Part shown: in pieces, positions 7,799 through 15,704 of the stretch
Numbering within the stretch: position 1 is the first letter of the stretch
How the letters are laid out: each line of letters begins with the position of its first letter
Source of the DNA: an uncultured Eubacteriaceae bacterium
GTDB taxonomy: Bacteria; Bacillota; Clostridia; Eubacteriales; UBA1433
Reading direction: 5' to 3'
NCBI GenBank assembly: GCA_937914785.1
Contig: CALGIV010000200.1
Coordinates: 1 to 22,849 of the forward strand
DNA length: 22,849 nt
The notes under the pieces: generated by a model
The model's input: only the letters and a program-made list of their open reading frames with translations
Database searches by the model: none
What the model was told of the DNA's origin: nothing
Translations under genes and position numbers: made by a program

Positions 7799-8381
7799 AT
7801 TGATGTTCAAGAATCGTATCAAGCAGTGCCAGCACTTCTTCCTTGCCTGTGCCGTCGACGGCCGAGAAAATAATCGGCGGCCGCGTCAGGATTGCAAACG
7901 CTTCAGAAGACGATTTGTAATTCTTTTTGATGTCGTTGCGTTTCAGCTTATCTGCTTTCGTAAAGATGATGTAGGGAATAAGGCCGCGAAAACCAAGCCA
8001 TTGATAAGTGGCCATATCGTTTTCTGTCGGTGGGTGGCGAAAGTCGATAAGCTGAATGACGGCGGCCGGTGAAGCGTGCCGGATGTAACGTTCGATAAGC
8101 TTTTTCCACTTTTCACGCTCCGCTTTGCTCGTTTTGGCATAACCGTACCCGGGCATATCGACGAGATAAAACGCTTCGTTGATCAGGTAGTAGTTCGCTG
8201 TTCGGGTCTTGCCGGGCGTCGAAGAGGTATGCGCCAGCTTTTTCATATTTGCCAGCGCGTTGATGAACGAAGACTTGCCGACGTTGCTTCGGCCAAGCAG
8301 TAAAATTTCTGCTTTACCGTCATCGATAAATTGCTCAGCCAATGCTGCGCTTTTCACGTAAGCCGCCTTTTTAATGACCAT
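7797..8381 (-). CDS. ysxC: Ribosome biogenesis GTPase YsxC/EngB
   Basis: Small essential-type GTPase that binds the 50S subunit during late assembly. The 194-residue product has G1 GRSNVGKS (30-37), a G2 region around TPGKTRTAN (55-63), G3 DMPGYG (75-80), G4 TKAD (141-144) and G5 SAV (173-175), the complete EngB pattern at the normal length. The ATG lies two bases after the lon stop on the same strand, and its ribosome site (GGAG) overlaps the end of lon, so expression is coupled; lon-ysxC is a conserved pair in Bacillota. The gene ends in the bidirectional terminator. Confidence 0.97.
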   Translation of the reverse strand: MVIKKAAYVKSAALAEQFIDDGKAEILLLGRSNVGKSSFINALANMKKLAHTSSTPGKTRTANYYLINEAFYLVDMPGYGYAKTSKAEREKWKKLIERYIRHASPAAVIQLIDFRHPPTENDMATYQWLGFRGLIPYIIFTKADKLKRNDIKKNYKSSSEAFAILTRPPIIFSAVDGTGKEEVLALLDTILEHQ

Positions 8382-8383
8382 GT

Positions 8384-10744
8384 TTAAACTCCGAATACGA
8401 CGTTGAATACTTCGTGAATCGTCTCCGCAAAGTGAATTTTCAAACTGTCTAAAATGCCTTGTGGGACGTCTTCGAGGTCTTTTTCGTTTTCTTTCGGCAG
8501 AATCACATCGGTAATCTTGGCGCGTGAAGCGGCCAGCAGTTTTTCACGCAATCCGCCGATAGGCAGCACGCGGCCGTTTAACGTGATCTCGCCGGTCATC
8601 GCAATGCGCTCGCTGACGCCGCGGTTCGTAAAGGCTGAAAGCACAGCCGTTGCGATCGTAATGCCTGCGGAAGGTCCGTCTTTGGGAATGGCGCCTTCCG
8701 GACAGTGGATGTGAATATCGCTTTTACGGAAAGTATCGTAGTCGATGTCGAATGATTCTGCATGGCTCTTTAAGTAGCTGACGGCTGCCTGGGCGGATTC
8801 TTTCATCACATCGCCCAATTGACCGGTGATTTGAATCTTGCCGCTGCCCTTCATCACGACGGCTTCGACCTTCATCGTATCGCCGCCGCTTTGCGTCCAG
8901 GCCAACCCGTTTACACTGCCGACAGTTCGTTTGTCCGCCATAACGTCGTAGCGGTGCTTGGGCCTCGATAAGTATTTTTCAACGTCTTCTTTTTCAATAT
9001 GGACGCCCTGATAGTTGTTTTCAAGTAATTCGCGAGCTGTTTTGCGGCAGATTTTCGCGATCATCCGCTCAAGCTCACGCACGCCGGATTCCGCTGTGTA
9101 GCTGTTGATAATCTCGTAGACCGCTTCATCGGAAAGCGTCAGTTGACCTTGCCTGATGCCGTGCATTTCCATTTGCTTGTCCAATAGAAACTGGCGGGCA
9201 ATATGGAACTTTTCTTCGGCGATGTAGCCGGTAAGCTCGATGGTTTCCATACGGTCTAACAAGGGTTCTGGAATCGTCGAGATGGTATTGGCCGTCGTAA
9301 TAAACATCACCTTCGATAAGTCGAACGGCACTTCCAAGTAGTTGTCTGTAAAAGTCGTATTCTGTTCCGGGTCCAGCGCTTCTAAAAGTGCGCTTGCCGG
9401 GTCTCCGCGAAAGTCTTTCGAAAGCTTGTCAATCTCATCGAGCAGAAACAGCGGGTTGTTTGCGCCTGCCTGCTTTAAGTTCGCAATAATGCGCCCGGGC
9501 ATCGCCCCGACATAAGTGCGCCGGTGGCCGCGAATTTCCGCTTCATCGCGAATACCGCCAAGGCTCATACGCACGTATTCACGCCCTGTAGCGCGGGCAA
9601 TCGATTTGGCGATAGAGGTTTTGCCGACACCGGGCGGCCCTACAAGACAAATGATCGGGCTTTTTAGCGTATCAGTAAGTGTAATGACGGCAAGATATTC
9701 CAGGATGCGTTCTTTTACTTTGTCCATCCCATAGTGGTCTGCTTCGAGGATTTCTTTCGATTTGACAATATCCTTGTTTTCTTCGGTGCTCGTATTCCAC
9801 GGCATCTCCAGTACAGTCTCGACGTACGACTGGATGACGCCGGCTTCGGCCGAGCCGATCGGAATGAAGTTTAGGCGTTTGATTTCCTTCTCGATCTTTT
9901 CCTTTGTATCGGCAGAAAGGTCCAATTGCTCAAGATTCTTTTTATATTCTTCAATAATACCGCCTTCGTCGTATTCGCCGAGCTCTTCCTGCAGGACTTT
10001 GATTTGTTCGTTGATAAAAGCGGCTTTCTGCATATCATCCAGACTTAAGCGCACCTTGCGCATAATTTTCAATTCCAGATTGATCAGATTTGTTTCTTTG
10101 GCAAGGCAGTCGATGACGAGCTGTAAGCGTTCATCCACCTCTTCAGTTGCCAAAAGTGCCTGCGCATCTTCATCTTCAAAAGAAATAGAGGCGCAGATCA
10201 AGTCGATAATTTCATGTGCATCCGTCATCTGAGCAAGCTTGTCGGGCAGCTCGCGCTGGCCGTTGTTTTTAATCTGCATATATTCGCCAAATAATTTTTT
10301 GGCGATGCGGATGTTGGCTAGGATTTCATCGTTTTCTATGTAACTGGTATTTAAGGAACGTACGGAAACTTCGAAGTAGGGTTCCAGTGATATGTAGCGT
10401 TGGATTTTGCCGCGCTCAATAATGTCGACCATAACACGCATCAAGTTGCCCTGCAGCTTTCCCATTTGTTTAACTTTTGCATAAACACCGTAAGGGCGTA
10501 CATCTTCACTTGTCGGGTTGTCGAGCTGCATATCGTATTGCGCCGCTAAAAATATCATTCTGTCGGAATCCATCGCCTTTTCCAGGGCTCGTACCGATTT
10601 TTCGCGCGAGACATCGAAATAGGATTCCATACCGGGAGAGAAATTGATGCCGCGAATGCAGATTAACGGCAGCACATCTTCATATCTATTACCTGCTGTA
10701 TGCTTTGGTGTGGTCTGTTTGTTTAAGAAGTTAAATACTTTCAC
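8384..10744 (-). CDS. lon: ATP-dependent Lon protease
   Basis: Cytoplasmic AAA+ serine protease that degrades misfolded and regulatory proteins. The 786 residues hold the Lon N-domain with its coiled region (about 24-310), the AAA+ module with Walker A GPPGVGKT (369-376) and Walker B LFLLDEID (432-439), and the C-terminal protease domain with catalytic Ser692 in PKDGPSAG and Lys735 in GLREKLLAAS. This is the soluble LonA layout, with no membrane segment. The start is GTG at 10744, with AAGGA seven bases upstream; an ATG immediately before it belongs to another frame (ATGTGA). It is transcribed from a good promoter at 10781-10808 together with ysxC. No CIRCE or CtsR-like heptad repeat was seen upstream. 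Confidence 0.97.
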   Translation of the reverse strand: MKVFNFLNKQTTPKHTAGNRYEDVLPLICIRGINFSPGMESYFDVSREKSVRALEKAMDSDRMIFLAAQYDMQLDNPTSEDVRPYGVYAKVKQMGKLQGNLMRVMVDIIERGKIQRYISLEPYFEVSVRSLNTSYIENDEILANIRIAKKLFGEYMQIKNNGQRELPDKLAQMTDAHEIIDLICASISFEDEDAQALLATEEVDERLQLVIDCLAKETNLINLELKIMRKVRLSLDDMQKAAFINEQIKVLQEELGEYDEGGIIEEYKKNLEQLDLSADTKEKIEKEIKRLNFIPIGSAEAGVIQSYVETVLEMPWNTSTEENKDIVKSKEILEADHYGMDKVKERILEYLAVITLTDTLKSPIICLVGPPGVGKTSIAKSIARATGREYVRMSLGGIRDEAEIRGHRRTYVGAMPGRIIANLKQAGANNPLFLLDEIDKLSKDFRGDPASALLEALDPEQNTTFTDNYLEVPFDLSKVMFITTANTISTIPEPLLDRMETIELTGYIAEEKFHIARQFLLDKQMEMHGIRQGQLTLSDEAVYEIINSYTAESGVRELERMIAKICRKTARELLENNYQGVHIEKEDVEKYLSRPKHRYDVMADKRTVGSVNGLAWTQSGGDTMKVEAVVMKGSGKIQITGQLGDVMKESAQAAVSYLKSHAESFDIDYDTFRKSDIHIHCPEGAIPKDGPSAGITIATAVLSAFTNRGVSERIAMTGEITLNGRVLPIGGLREKLLAASRAKITDVILPKENEKDLEDVPQGILDSLKIHFAETIHEVFNVVFGV

Positions 10745-10780
10745 ATCTGTTTCCTTTTAGACTATTTTATATGCTACTGT

Positions 10781-10808
10781 ATTATACCAGACGCAACAGA
10801 AAAAACAA
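10781..10808 (-). promoter_or_regulatory. Sigma-A type promoter of lon-ysxC
   Basis: On the minus strand, TTGTTT (10803-10808) and TATAAT (10781-10786) are 16 bases apart, and a TG one base before the -10 makes it an extended -10 element. Transcription would start near 10775. Confidence 0.78.
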
Positions 10809-10864
10809 TATGCAAAAAATAGTAGTTGCCGAATCGGCGAGTTGGAAACGCGTTTATAAAGCGA

Positions 10865-10893
10865 TGGCAATTTTTTCTGTTTAACGGTATAAT
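10865..10893 (+). promoter_or_regulatory. Promoter of the MBL hydrolase - rsmG unit
   Basis: TATAAT (10888-10893) is a consensus -10 box; the hexamer 17 bases upstream (TGGCAA, 10865-10870) is only a partial -35 match. It is divergent from the lon promoter, about 55 bases away. Confidence 0.5.
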
Positions 10894-10945
10894 AAAAATA
10901 ATAAGATGATTTAAAAATAAAAAATGAAATAAGTGGAGGTATAAA

Positions 10946-11587
10946 ATGGAAAATGTTATTTGGTATGGACAGGGCTCTCTGAGAATTGAGACAGGGACAA
11001 AAGTCGTCTATATCGATCCGTTATGGATAGAAGAAGACAGGCATGATGCAGATGTTATTTTAATCACACATTATCACTTCGATCATTTATCCGAAGAAGA
11101 CATTGCCAAAGTTCTTAAAAAAGAGAAGACGATCTTTGGTGCGCCGGAAAACTGTGTGGAGCAGATTAAGAAGAGCTTTCAGAACGAAATCATCGTCATC
11201 AAGCCGGGAGAAAAGCATTTTATTAACGAAGTCAATATCCAGGCGATCGCAGCTTACAATATCCGCAAAGTAGAGTGTCATCCGAAAGAAAACGAGTGGC
11301 TGGGCTATATTGTCGAGACGAGGCAGGGCAAATATTATTATGCCGGCGATACGGAAAGGATTCCGGAAATGGATGGACTTGAAGCCGATGTCGCTTTCGT
11401 GCCGTTAGGACAAACTTATACGTTTGACAGTGTTCAGGAAGCCGTAGACGCCGTTAAGGCGACGACGGCTAAAGTTGCGGTGCCGGTGCATTGGGGGGAG
11501 TATGAAGGGACGTCGAACGATGTTCATATTTTCAAGATGCTGCTGTATCCCGACGTTGAGGTCGCTGAACTGAAAAGGATGAAATAG
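10946..11587 (+). CDS. Metallo-beta-lactamase-fold hydrolase (UlaG/UPF0173-like)
   Basis: Small MBL-fold metal hydrolase of 213 residues. Metal ligands are visible as THYHFDH (His42, His44, Asp46, His47), Asp135 in YAGDTE and His182 in VPVHWGEY. The compact form, with little beyond the MBL core, is that of the UlaG-like / UPF0173 group (L-ascorbate-6-phosphate lactonase relatives). No sugar or ascorbate genes lie nearby, so I give no substrate. GTGGAGGT at 10933-10940 precedes the ATG by about six bases. The stop lies four bases before rsmG, so the two are probably co-transcribed, though no functional link is evident. Confidence 0.85.
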   Translation: MENVIWYGQGSLRIETGTKVVYIDPLWIEEDRHDADVILITHYHFDHLSEEDIAKVLKKEKTIFGAPENCVEQIKKSFQNEIIVIKPGEKHFINEVNIQAIAAYNIRKVECHPKENEWLGYIVETRQGKYYYAGDTERIPEMDGLEADVAFVPLGQTYTFDSVQEAVDAVKATTAKVAVPVHWGEYEGTSNDVHIFKMLLYPDVEVAELKRMK

Positions 11588-11591
11588 CGCG

Positions 11592-12287
11592 ATGCACCTG
11601 TTTTTAAAAGCGTGTTTGGAGCAATTAAATATTACGGCAGATAAGAGCCAATTGGACAAATGGATGAAGTTTATGGCGCTGGTGTTAGAGGCCAATCAAC
11701 GCCAGAATTTGACGGCAATCACTGATGAGAAAGAGTTTGTAATCAAGCATATTGCAGACTCTTTGTCTGCCTCTGTGGCCATTGCGTCCGGGCCGGCGCG
11801 TATTATGGATGTCGGCGCCGGGGCGGGTTTTCCTTCCGTGCCGTTGTGTATCTTATATCCCGAGAAGACTTTTACGATTCTGGATGCGACGCAAAAGAAG
11901 GCGGCTTTTATTCGCAGGGTGCTTGAGGAGCTGGAAATTGAAAATGCCGTTGCCGTCAGCGGGCGCGCCGAGGAGCTCGGCCGGGCGGCACAGTGGCGTG
12001 AGCAGTTTGACTATGCGTTGGCGCGCGCAGTAGCGCCGATGCCGGTGCTGGCAGAATTATGCCTGCCCTTTGTGAAGGTGAATGGTTGTTTTATTGCGCT
12101 GAAAGGCGCCGATGAAGATGCTGAAGCGGTGCCATATGAAAAGCTGGGCGGCAGGTTTGAAGAATGTACAGAGCTTACATTGCCGGAGTCGGATTATCAG
12201 AGGCGAATCGTCGTTGTCAGGAAGGTCAAACAGACCTCCAAAGCATACCCGCGTTTGTATGCGCAGATCAAACGACAACCAATATAG
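11592..12287 (+). CDS. rsmG: 16S rRNA (guanine-N7)-methyltransferase RsmG
   Basis: Methylates a conserved guanine of the 530 loop of 16S rRNA (G527 in E. coli numbering) with S-adenosylmethionine. The 231-residue product has the family N-terminal mark NLTAITDEKEFVIKHIADSL (about 39-58), the Rossmann SAM motif IMDVGAGAGFPSVPL (71-85), the acidic FTILDAT that ends strand 2 (94-100) and the later KKAAFIRRV helix. Length and motif order are normal for RsmG/GidB. The usual mnmG/mnmE/parAB neighbours are absent. The likely ribosome site (AAAAGGA, near 11573) is in the end of the upstream hydrolase gene and about 12 bases from the ATG, a somewhat long gap. Confidence 0.96.
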   Translation: MHLFLKACLEQLNITADKSQLDKWMKFMALVLEANQRQNLTAITDEKEFVIKHIADSLSASVAIASGPARIMDVGAGAGFPSVPLCILYPEKTFTILDATQKKAAFIRRVLEELEIENAVAVSGRAEELGRAAQWREQFDYALARAVAPMPVLAELCLPFVKVNGCFIALKGADEDAEAVPYEKLGGRFEECTELTLPESDYQRRIVVVRKVKQTSKAYPRLYAQIKRQPI

Positions 12288-12600
12288 GCCAGAAGATGCA
12301 GCGACCGTTAAAGCAGCGGAATTGACAAGAATGTGAGAGCGTGGCGAAATCAGGAATTGTATCATCGATAGCCCATCGGCTTTTGACGGTGCGATCAGTC
12401 AGGAATCCGCGAACCACAAAGGGCTTCAGGAGCCCCCATATCGAATACGTGGGCGATGTATCCGGTGGCAGGCGTTATCATCGGTGTCAAAGTGCTGATT
12501 GTGCTAAAATGCCGTGTAGATGCGCCGATCAGCAAGTTGTATTTCATTGCGGAGCTCCCTCTCATTGCTGATTTTCAGAGTAAAAATTAGACGGTGTAAC
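12288..12600 (+). other. Unassigned GC-rich island after rsmG (structured RNA or gene remnant?)
   Basis: No recognised gene lies here. By direct count, 12361-12540 is 53% GC while 12601-12780 is 26%. Successive hairpins are possible: GGGCT/AGCCC (12421-12435), CCCATAT with ATACGTGGG (12434-12453), CGATGTA with TATCATCG (12454-12483), and a nine-pair stem TGCTGATTG/CGATCAGCA (12493-12501 with 12526-12534). Three short frames compete: plus 12341-12571, plus 12456-12590 and minus 12395-12547; the last has a fair ribosome site. None resembles a protein I know. The plus frame ending at 12590 is protein-like but broken upstream by stops at 12369 and 12384. A non-coding RNA or a decayed gene are both possible. 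Strand is nominal. Confidence 0.45.
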
Positions 12601-12722
12601 AATGCTGAATGAAAAATACTCCGAATTTAATTATCACCGGAACGCTTTTGTGTAAAAAATGGTATATTACAGGAATAGCGGCACAGAATATTTTAAGTCT
12701 TTCTTTTTTTTTAGAATTATGT

Positions 12723-12728
12723 TACAAT
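12723..12728 (+). promoter_or_regulatory. Possible -10 box for the ruvX operon
   Basis: TACAAT (12723-12728) follows an AT-rich tract; the -35 region (near 12700-12705, TTTCTT) is weak. A second candidate, extended TGGTATATT at about 12659-12667, lies farther up. The 12601-12836 stretch is otherwise AT-rich with no gene seen. Confidence 0.35.
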
Positions 12729-12781
12729 AAATGAAATGTTGTGTACGTAAGTGAAAAAAATAACAATCTTTTTTATGAAAT

Positions 12782-12811
12782 AGGCACTTTTTGTCTCTAT
12801 GCCTTATTTTT
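12782..12811 (+). terminator. Weak terminator-like hairpin in the ruvX leader
   Basis: AGGCA (12782-12786) and TGCCT (12800-12804), with a few flanking A-T pairs, form a short stem followed by a T run (12807-12811). It lies between the candidate promoter and ruvX, so it may be a leftover terminator or an attenuator. The stem is weak. Confidence 0.25.
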
Positions 12812-12836
12812 GTGTGCAGGAAAGTCAGGTGGAAAG

Positions 12837-13268
12837 TTGAGAATTATGGCATTGGATATTGGGGATAAGCGTGTGGGAGTGGCAGTAAGCGATGAATATG
12901 AGAATATCGCACAGCCGCTGCTCGTTTTTAACCGTGCCGGAAATGAGAAAGACCTGGCGCAGATCAGGCAGTTGATCGAAAAGAATAATGTAAAATATCT
13001 TATTATTGGCAAGCCGATCAATATGGACGGTTCGGTGGGTGCGCGCGCAAAGAAAACGGAGCAATTTTATAACTATATCAGAAAACGAATCGATATTGAC
13101 AGCGAGATGTTTGACGAGCGTTTCACAACGGTGTTGGCGCAGCAGGTTTTGCTTGAAGGTGATGTATCCCGCGCGAAGAGAAAACAAGTCGTCGATAAGC
13201 TTGCGGCACAGCAGATTTTGTATACATATCTGGAAAAGAAAAAGAAAGGAACAGATAATGGAAGATGA
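12837..13268 (+). CDS. ruvX: RuvX/YqgF, RNase H-fold nuclease family (16S rRNA maturation)
   Basis: YqgF-family protein of the RNase H fold, linked in bacteria to 5' processing of 16S pre-rRNA (also called Holliday junction resolvase-like). The 143 residues begin with the fold's catalytic aspartate in MALDIGDKRVGVAVSD (Asp7), then IGKPINMDGSVG (about 58-69), DERFTT (93-98) and Asp120 in VVDKLAAQQIL, the complete set of acidic residues. The frame is open upstream to 12741, but that part has no family similarity. The TTG at 12837 gives the usual length and N-terminus and follows AGGTGGA closely; an ATG at 12846 is the alternative. The end overlaps the DUF1292 gene by 11 bases. Confidence 0.93.
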   Translation: MRIMALDIGDKRVGVAVSDEYENIAQPLLVFNRAGNEKDLAQIRQLIEKNNVKYLIIGKPINMDGSVGARAKKTEQFYNYIRKRIDIDSEMFDERFTTVLAQQVLLEGDVSRAKRKQVVDKLAAQQILYTYLEKKKKGTDNGR

Positions 13269-13509
13269 ACAAATTATTGTTTTGATCAATGAAGATGGTC
13301 AGGAAGAGCGTTTTGTGCTCATTGAATATTTTGACGTAGACGGAGAAGATTACATTATCGCGCAGGAAGAGCGCGAAGATGGTTTCGATGTGATTTTTCG
13401 CGTAGAGGAAGAAGGCGGGGAAGAAGTTTTGGTACGTGTCGAAGATGATACGGAATTAAAGAGGGTTGAAACCGCATATTATGAATTAGAAGAAGGGGAA
13501 GAAGAGTAA
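13258..13509 (+). CDS. DUF1292 (YrzB-like) small acidic protein
   Basis: Eighty-three-residue, strongly acidic protein of the DUF1292 family, whose members commonly follow ruvX in Bacillota and whose function is not known. Visible marks are the start EDEQIIVLINEDGQEERF, the FDVDGEDYIIAQEE segment (aromatic residue plus acidic run) and the glutamate-rich end. AAAGGA seven bases before ATG 13258 sets the start; a longer frame reaching back to 13006 runs inside ruvX and is not credible. The 11-base overlap with ruvX suggests coupled translation. RNase J follows five bases later. Confidence 0.9.
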   Translation: MEDEQIIVLINEDGQEERFVLIEYFDVDGEDYIIAQEEREDGFDVIFRVEEEGGEEVLVRVEDDTELKRVETAYYELEEGEEE

Positions 13510-13514
13510 GGGTT

Positions 13515-15224
13515 ATGGCAGCTAAGAAAGCAGCAGCAAAGCAAGTGACAAATGAAAATGGCAATTTAAAGATTATACCGCTGGGCGGTATGGGTGAAGT
13601 CGGCAAAAATATGACGATATTTGAGTACAGGAACGAAATTATTATCGTGGATTGCGGGATGGCGTTCCCGGAAGACGATATGTATGGCATCGATGCCGTA
13701 ATACCGGACTTTACCTATCTTTTGGACAATACAAAAAAGGTGCGGAGTGTTTTTATTACACACGGACACGAAGACCATATCGGCGCGATCAGCTACCTGT
13801 TGAGCAGGATTGACGTACCGGTATACGGGACGAAGTTTGCGCTCGGATTGATAAAGCGTAAAATGGAAGAGCGTATGGTGGACAAGACACACTTGCTCCA
13901 TCCTGTTTCCGTAGGGGACGATATCAAGGTGGGCAAATTTGAAGTGGAGTTTATTAAAAACAACCACTCAATTGCCGACAGCTGTGCGTTGTATATTCGA
14001 TGCGGCGGAATGAAAGTCATCCACACGGGCGACTTTAAGATAGACTACACGCCGATTGACGGGGTGATTATGGACTTGCAGCGCATTGCGGAGATCGGCG
14101 GACAGGGTGTGGATCTTTTGATGAGCGACAGTACGAATGCCGAGTCGCTCGGCAATTCGACGAGTGAAAAAGTGGTCGGCGATACGCTCACGGAATTGTT
14201 CCGCGGATGTAAAAGCCGTATCATCATCGCGGCGTTTGCTTCTCACATCCACCGTACGCAGCAAATTATGAACGCGGCGGCCGCGAACAATCGCAAGGTT
14301 GCTTTATCCGGGCGCAGTATGGTCAATATCATCGGTGTAGCGATGGAACTCGGCTACTTGAAGGTGCCTAATGATCTGCTTATCGATATTAAGGATGTTA
14401 AAAATTATAAAGATAATAAGGTTTTGATTTTGACGACGGGCTCACAGGGGGAGCCGATGTCGGCGCTGACGCGTATGGCGGCAGGCGAACACAAGCAGAT
14501 CAGCATTAAGGAAGGCGATATGGTAATCCTCTCGGCCAATCCGATCCCCGGCAACGAGAAGATGGTCATCGACGTCGTAAACAACCTGTTTGCACAGGGC
14601 GCACAGGTGATTTATTCGGCGAACACGAAGAACATCCACTCCTCCGGTCATGCGAGTCAGGAGGAGCTGAAGCTGATGTTCACTCTGGTCAGGCCAAAGT
14701 TTTTCATTCCCGTTCACGGCGAGGTTAAAATGCTGATCAAGCATGCCGAAATTGCAAAAGACATGGGGGTTAAGGCATCCAACGTCTTTATTCTGCAAAA
14801 TGGCGATGTTTTTGAAATGAACAGGCGCGAAGCGCGAAATGAATATAAAATTCAGGCCGGCAACACGCTTGTCGACGGTCTGGGCGTCGGCGATATCGGC
14901 AACATCGTCCTGCGCGAGAGGCGCACGTTAAGTCAGTACGGCATCTTTATCATCGTGGTTGCGATGGATAGAAACAAGCTTATCAGCGGGCCGGATATCA
15001 TCTCGCGCGGATTCGTCTATATGCGCGAATCGTCGGATTTGATCGATGACGCGACAAAATTGGCGAAAGATGTGATTTTAAAGTGCGCTGAGCAAAACGT
15101 GAAAGACTGGATGGATATCAAGAACCGCTTAAAAGATGTGATGAGCAGCTTTTTATACGAACGCACGGGCAGAAATCCCATTATTCTGCCGATTATCGTC
15201 AGTGCGTCGTCAAACGATAAATAG
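13515..15224 (+). CDS. Ribonuclease J
   Basis: Metal-dependent endo/5'-exoribonuclease of the beta-CASP MBL group, central to mRNA decay and rRNA maturation in Bacillota. The 569 residues carry the MBL motif HGHEDH (83-88), His151 in NNHSIADS, HTGDFK (170-175), the beta-CASP part with TTGSQGEPMSAL (308-319), SGHAS (377-381) and PVHGE (399-403), and the C-terminal domain to the end. An Ala/Lys-rich start (MAAKKAAAKQ) is extra and likely disordered. Length matches RNase J1/J2; which paralogue it is cannot be told. AAGGG just before the ATG overlaps the end of the DUF1292 gene. It lies in one operon with ruvX, DUF1292 and ylbF. Confidence 0.96.
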   Translation: MAAKKAAAKQVTNENGNLKIIPLGGMGEVGKNMTIFEYRNEIIIVDCGMAFPEDDMYGIDAVIPDFTYLLDNTKKVRSVFITHGHEDHIGAISYLLSRIDVPVYGTKFALGLIKRKMEERMVDKTHLLHPVSVGDDIKVGKFEVEFIKNNHSIADSCALYIRCGGMKVIHTGDFKIDYTPIDGVIMDLQRIAEIGGQGVDLLMSDSTNAESLGNSTSEKVVGDTLTELFRGCKSRIIIAAFASHIHRTQQIMNAAAANNRKVALSGRSMVNIIGVAMELGYLKVPNDLLIDIKDVKNYKDNKVLILTTGSQGEPMSALTRMAAGEHKQISIKEGDMVILSANPIPGNEKMVIDVVNNLFAQGAQVIYSANTKNIHSSGHASQEELKLMFTLVRPKFFIPVHGEVKMLIKHAEIAKDMGVKASNVFILQNGDVFEMNRREARNEYKIQAGNTLVDGLGVGDIGNIVLRERRTLSQYGIFIIVVAMDRNKLISGPDIISRGFVYMRESSDLIDDATKLAKDVILKCAEQNVKDWMDIKNRLKDVMSSFLYERTGRNPIILPIIVSASSNDK

Positions 15225-15237
15225 GAGGTCAAACGCG

Positions 15238-15600
15238 ATGTATGTGTATGACAAAGCGAACGAATTGGCTCGGGCGATAAAGGAATCGGGCGAGTACAAG
15301 GAGATGGTGCAGGCTAAAGAGACGCTTGCACAAAAACAGGAACACGTCGATATGATCAAGGATTTTATGAAAATTCAGATGAATATTCAAACGATGAATA
15401 TGTTGAATCAGGAAGTCAACGATGAGCTCAAGGAATCTTTTAATCTGCTGTATACGTCGATGATGAATATCGAGGCCTGCAGAAAATTTTTAGAAGCACA
15501 AAATACGTTCGGCAGGCTGGTGCAGGATATTTATAAGATTATCGGTGATGCCTGCAATGTGATGGATGAGCTTTTGGAAGATATGATGCCGGAAGCATAG
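15238..15600 (+). CDS. ylbF: YlbF-family regulator (RNase Y-complex/competence factor)
   Basis: A 120-residue, all-helical Com_YlbF-family protein. In Bacillus the YlbF-YmcA-YaaT complex guides RNase Y mRNA cleavage and affects competence, sporulation and biofilm. The sequence is rich in heptad-like helices (YDKANELARAIKESGEYKEM, then MKIQMNIQTMNMLNQEVNDE). The frame runs up to 15202, but AGGAGGT at 15223-15229, overlapping the RNase J stop, puts the start at ATG 15238. Its place straight after RNase J fits a role in RNA decay. It is last in the operon, before a terminator. Confidence 0.9.
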   Translation: MYVYDKANELARAIKESGEYKEMVQAKETLAQKQEHVDMIKDFMKIQMNIQTMNMLNQEVNDELKESFNLLYTSMMNIEACRKFLEAQNTFGRLVQDIYKIIGDACNVMDELLEDMMPEA

Positions 15601-15608
15601 CGGTTCTT

Positions 15609-15633
15609 AACCGGCCCTGCGGCCGGTTTTTTT
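15609..15633 (+). terminator. Terminator of the ruvX-ylbF operon
   Basis: AACCGGCC (15609-15616) and GGCCGGTT (15621-15628) form an eight-pair GC-rich stem with loop CTGC, followed by seven T (15627-15633), nine bases past the ylbF stop. Confidence 0.95.
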
Positions 15634-15634
15634 A

Positions 15635-15663
15635 TTGCTTTTTCTGTCGAATAAAGATAAAAT
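15635..15663 (+). promoter_or_regulatory. Candidate promoter of comEC-holA
   Basis: TTGCTT (15635-15640) and TAAAAT (15658-15663) are 17 bases apart, starting just after the terminator's T run and about 40 bases before the comEC start. Confidence 0.55.
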
Positions 15664-15704
15664 ATGTCGTAAGGCAGGAATTGGCATGGAAAGGAAAAGA
15701 ACGG

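Noticed and set aside
12384..12415. AGTCAGGA followed by TCC, resembling the 3' core of a cobalamin riboswitch
   Set aside because: The upstream B12-box order and the other conserved blocks are missing, and the next gene is ruvX.
12391..12420. tRNA T-arm-like GGTTCG on the minus strand
   Set aside because: The conserved T-arm pattern is incomplete and no acceptor or anticodon stem can be drawn around it.
12341..12571. A 76-codon plus-strand frame in the GC-rich island as a real gene
   Set aside because: It is Arg/Cys/His-rich, has no good ribosome site and overlaps other open frames; it is treated as part of an unassigned island instead.
12741..12836. Longer N-terminus for RuvX from an upstream GTG
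   Set aside because: The extension has no family similarity and the ribosome site AGGTGGA lies after it; TTG 12837 gives the normal RuvX N-terminus.
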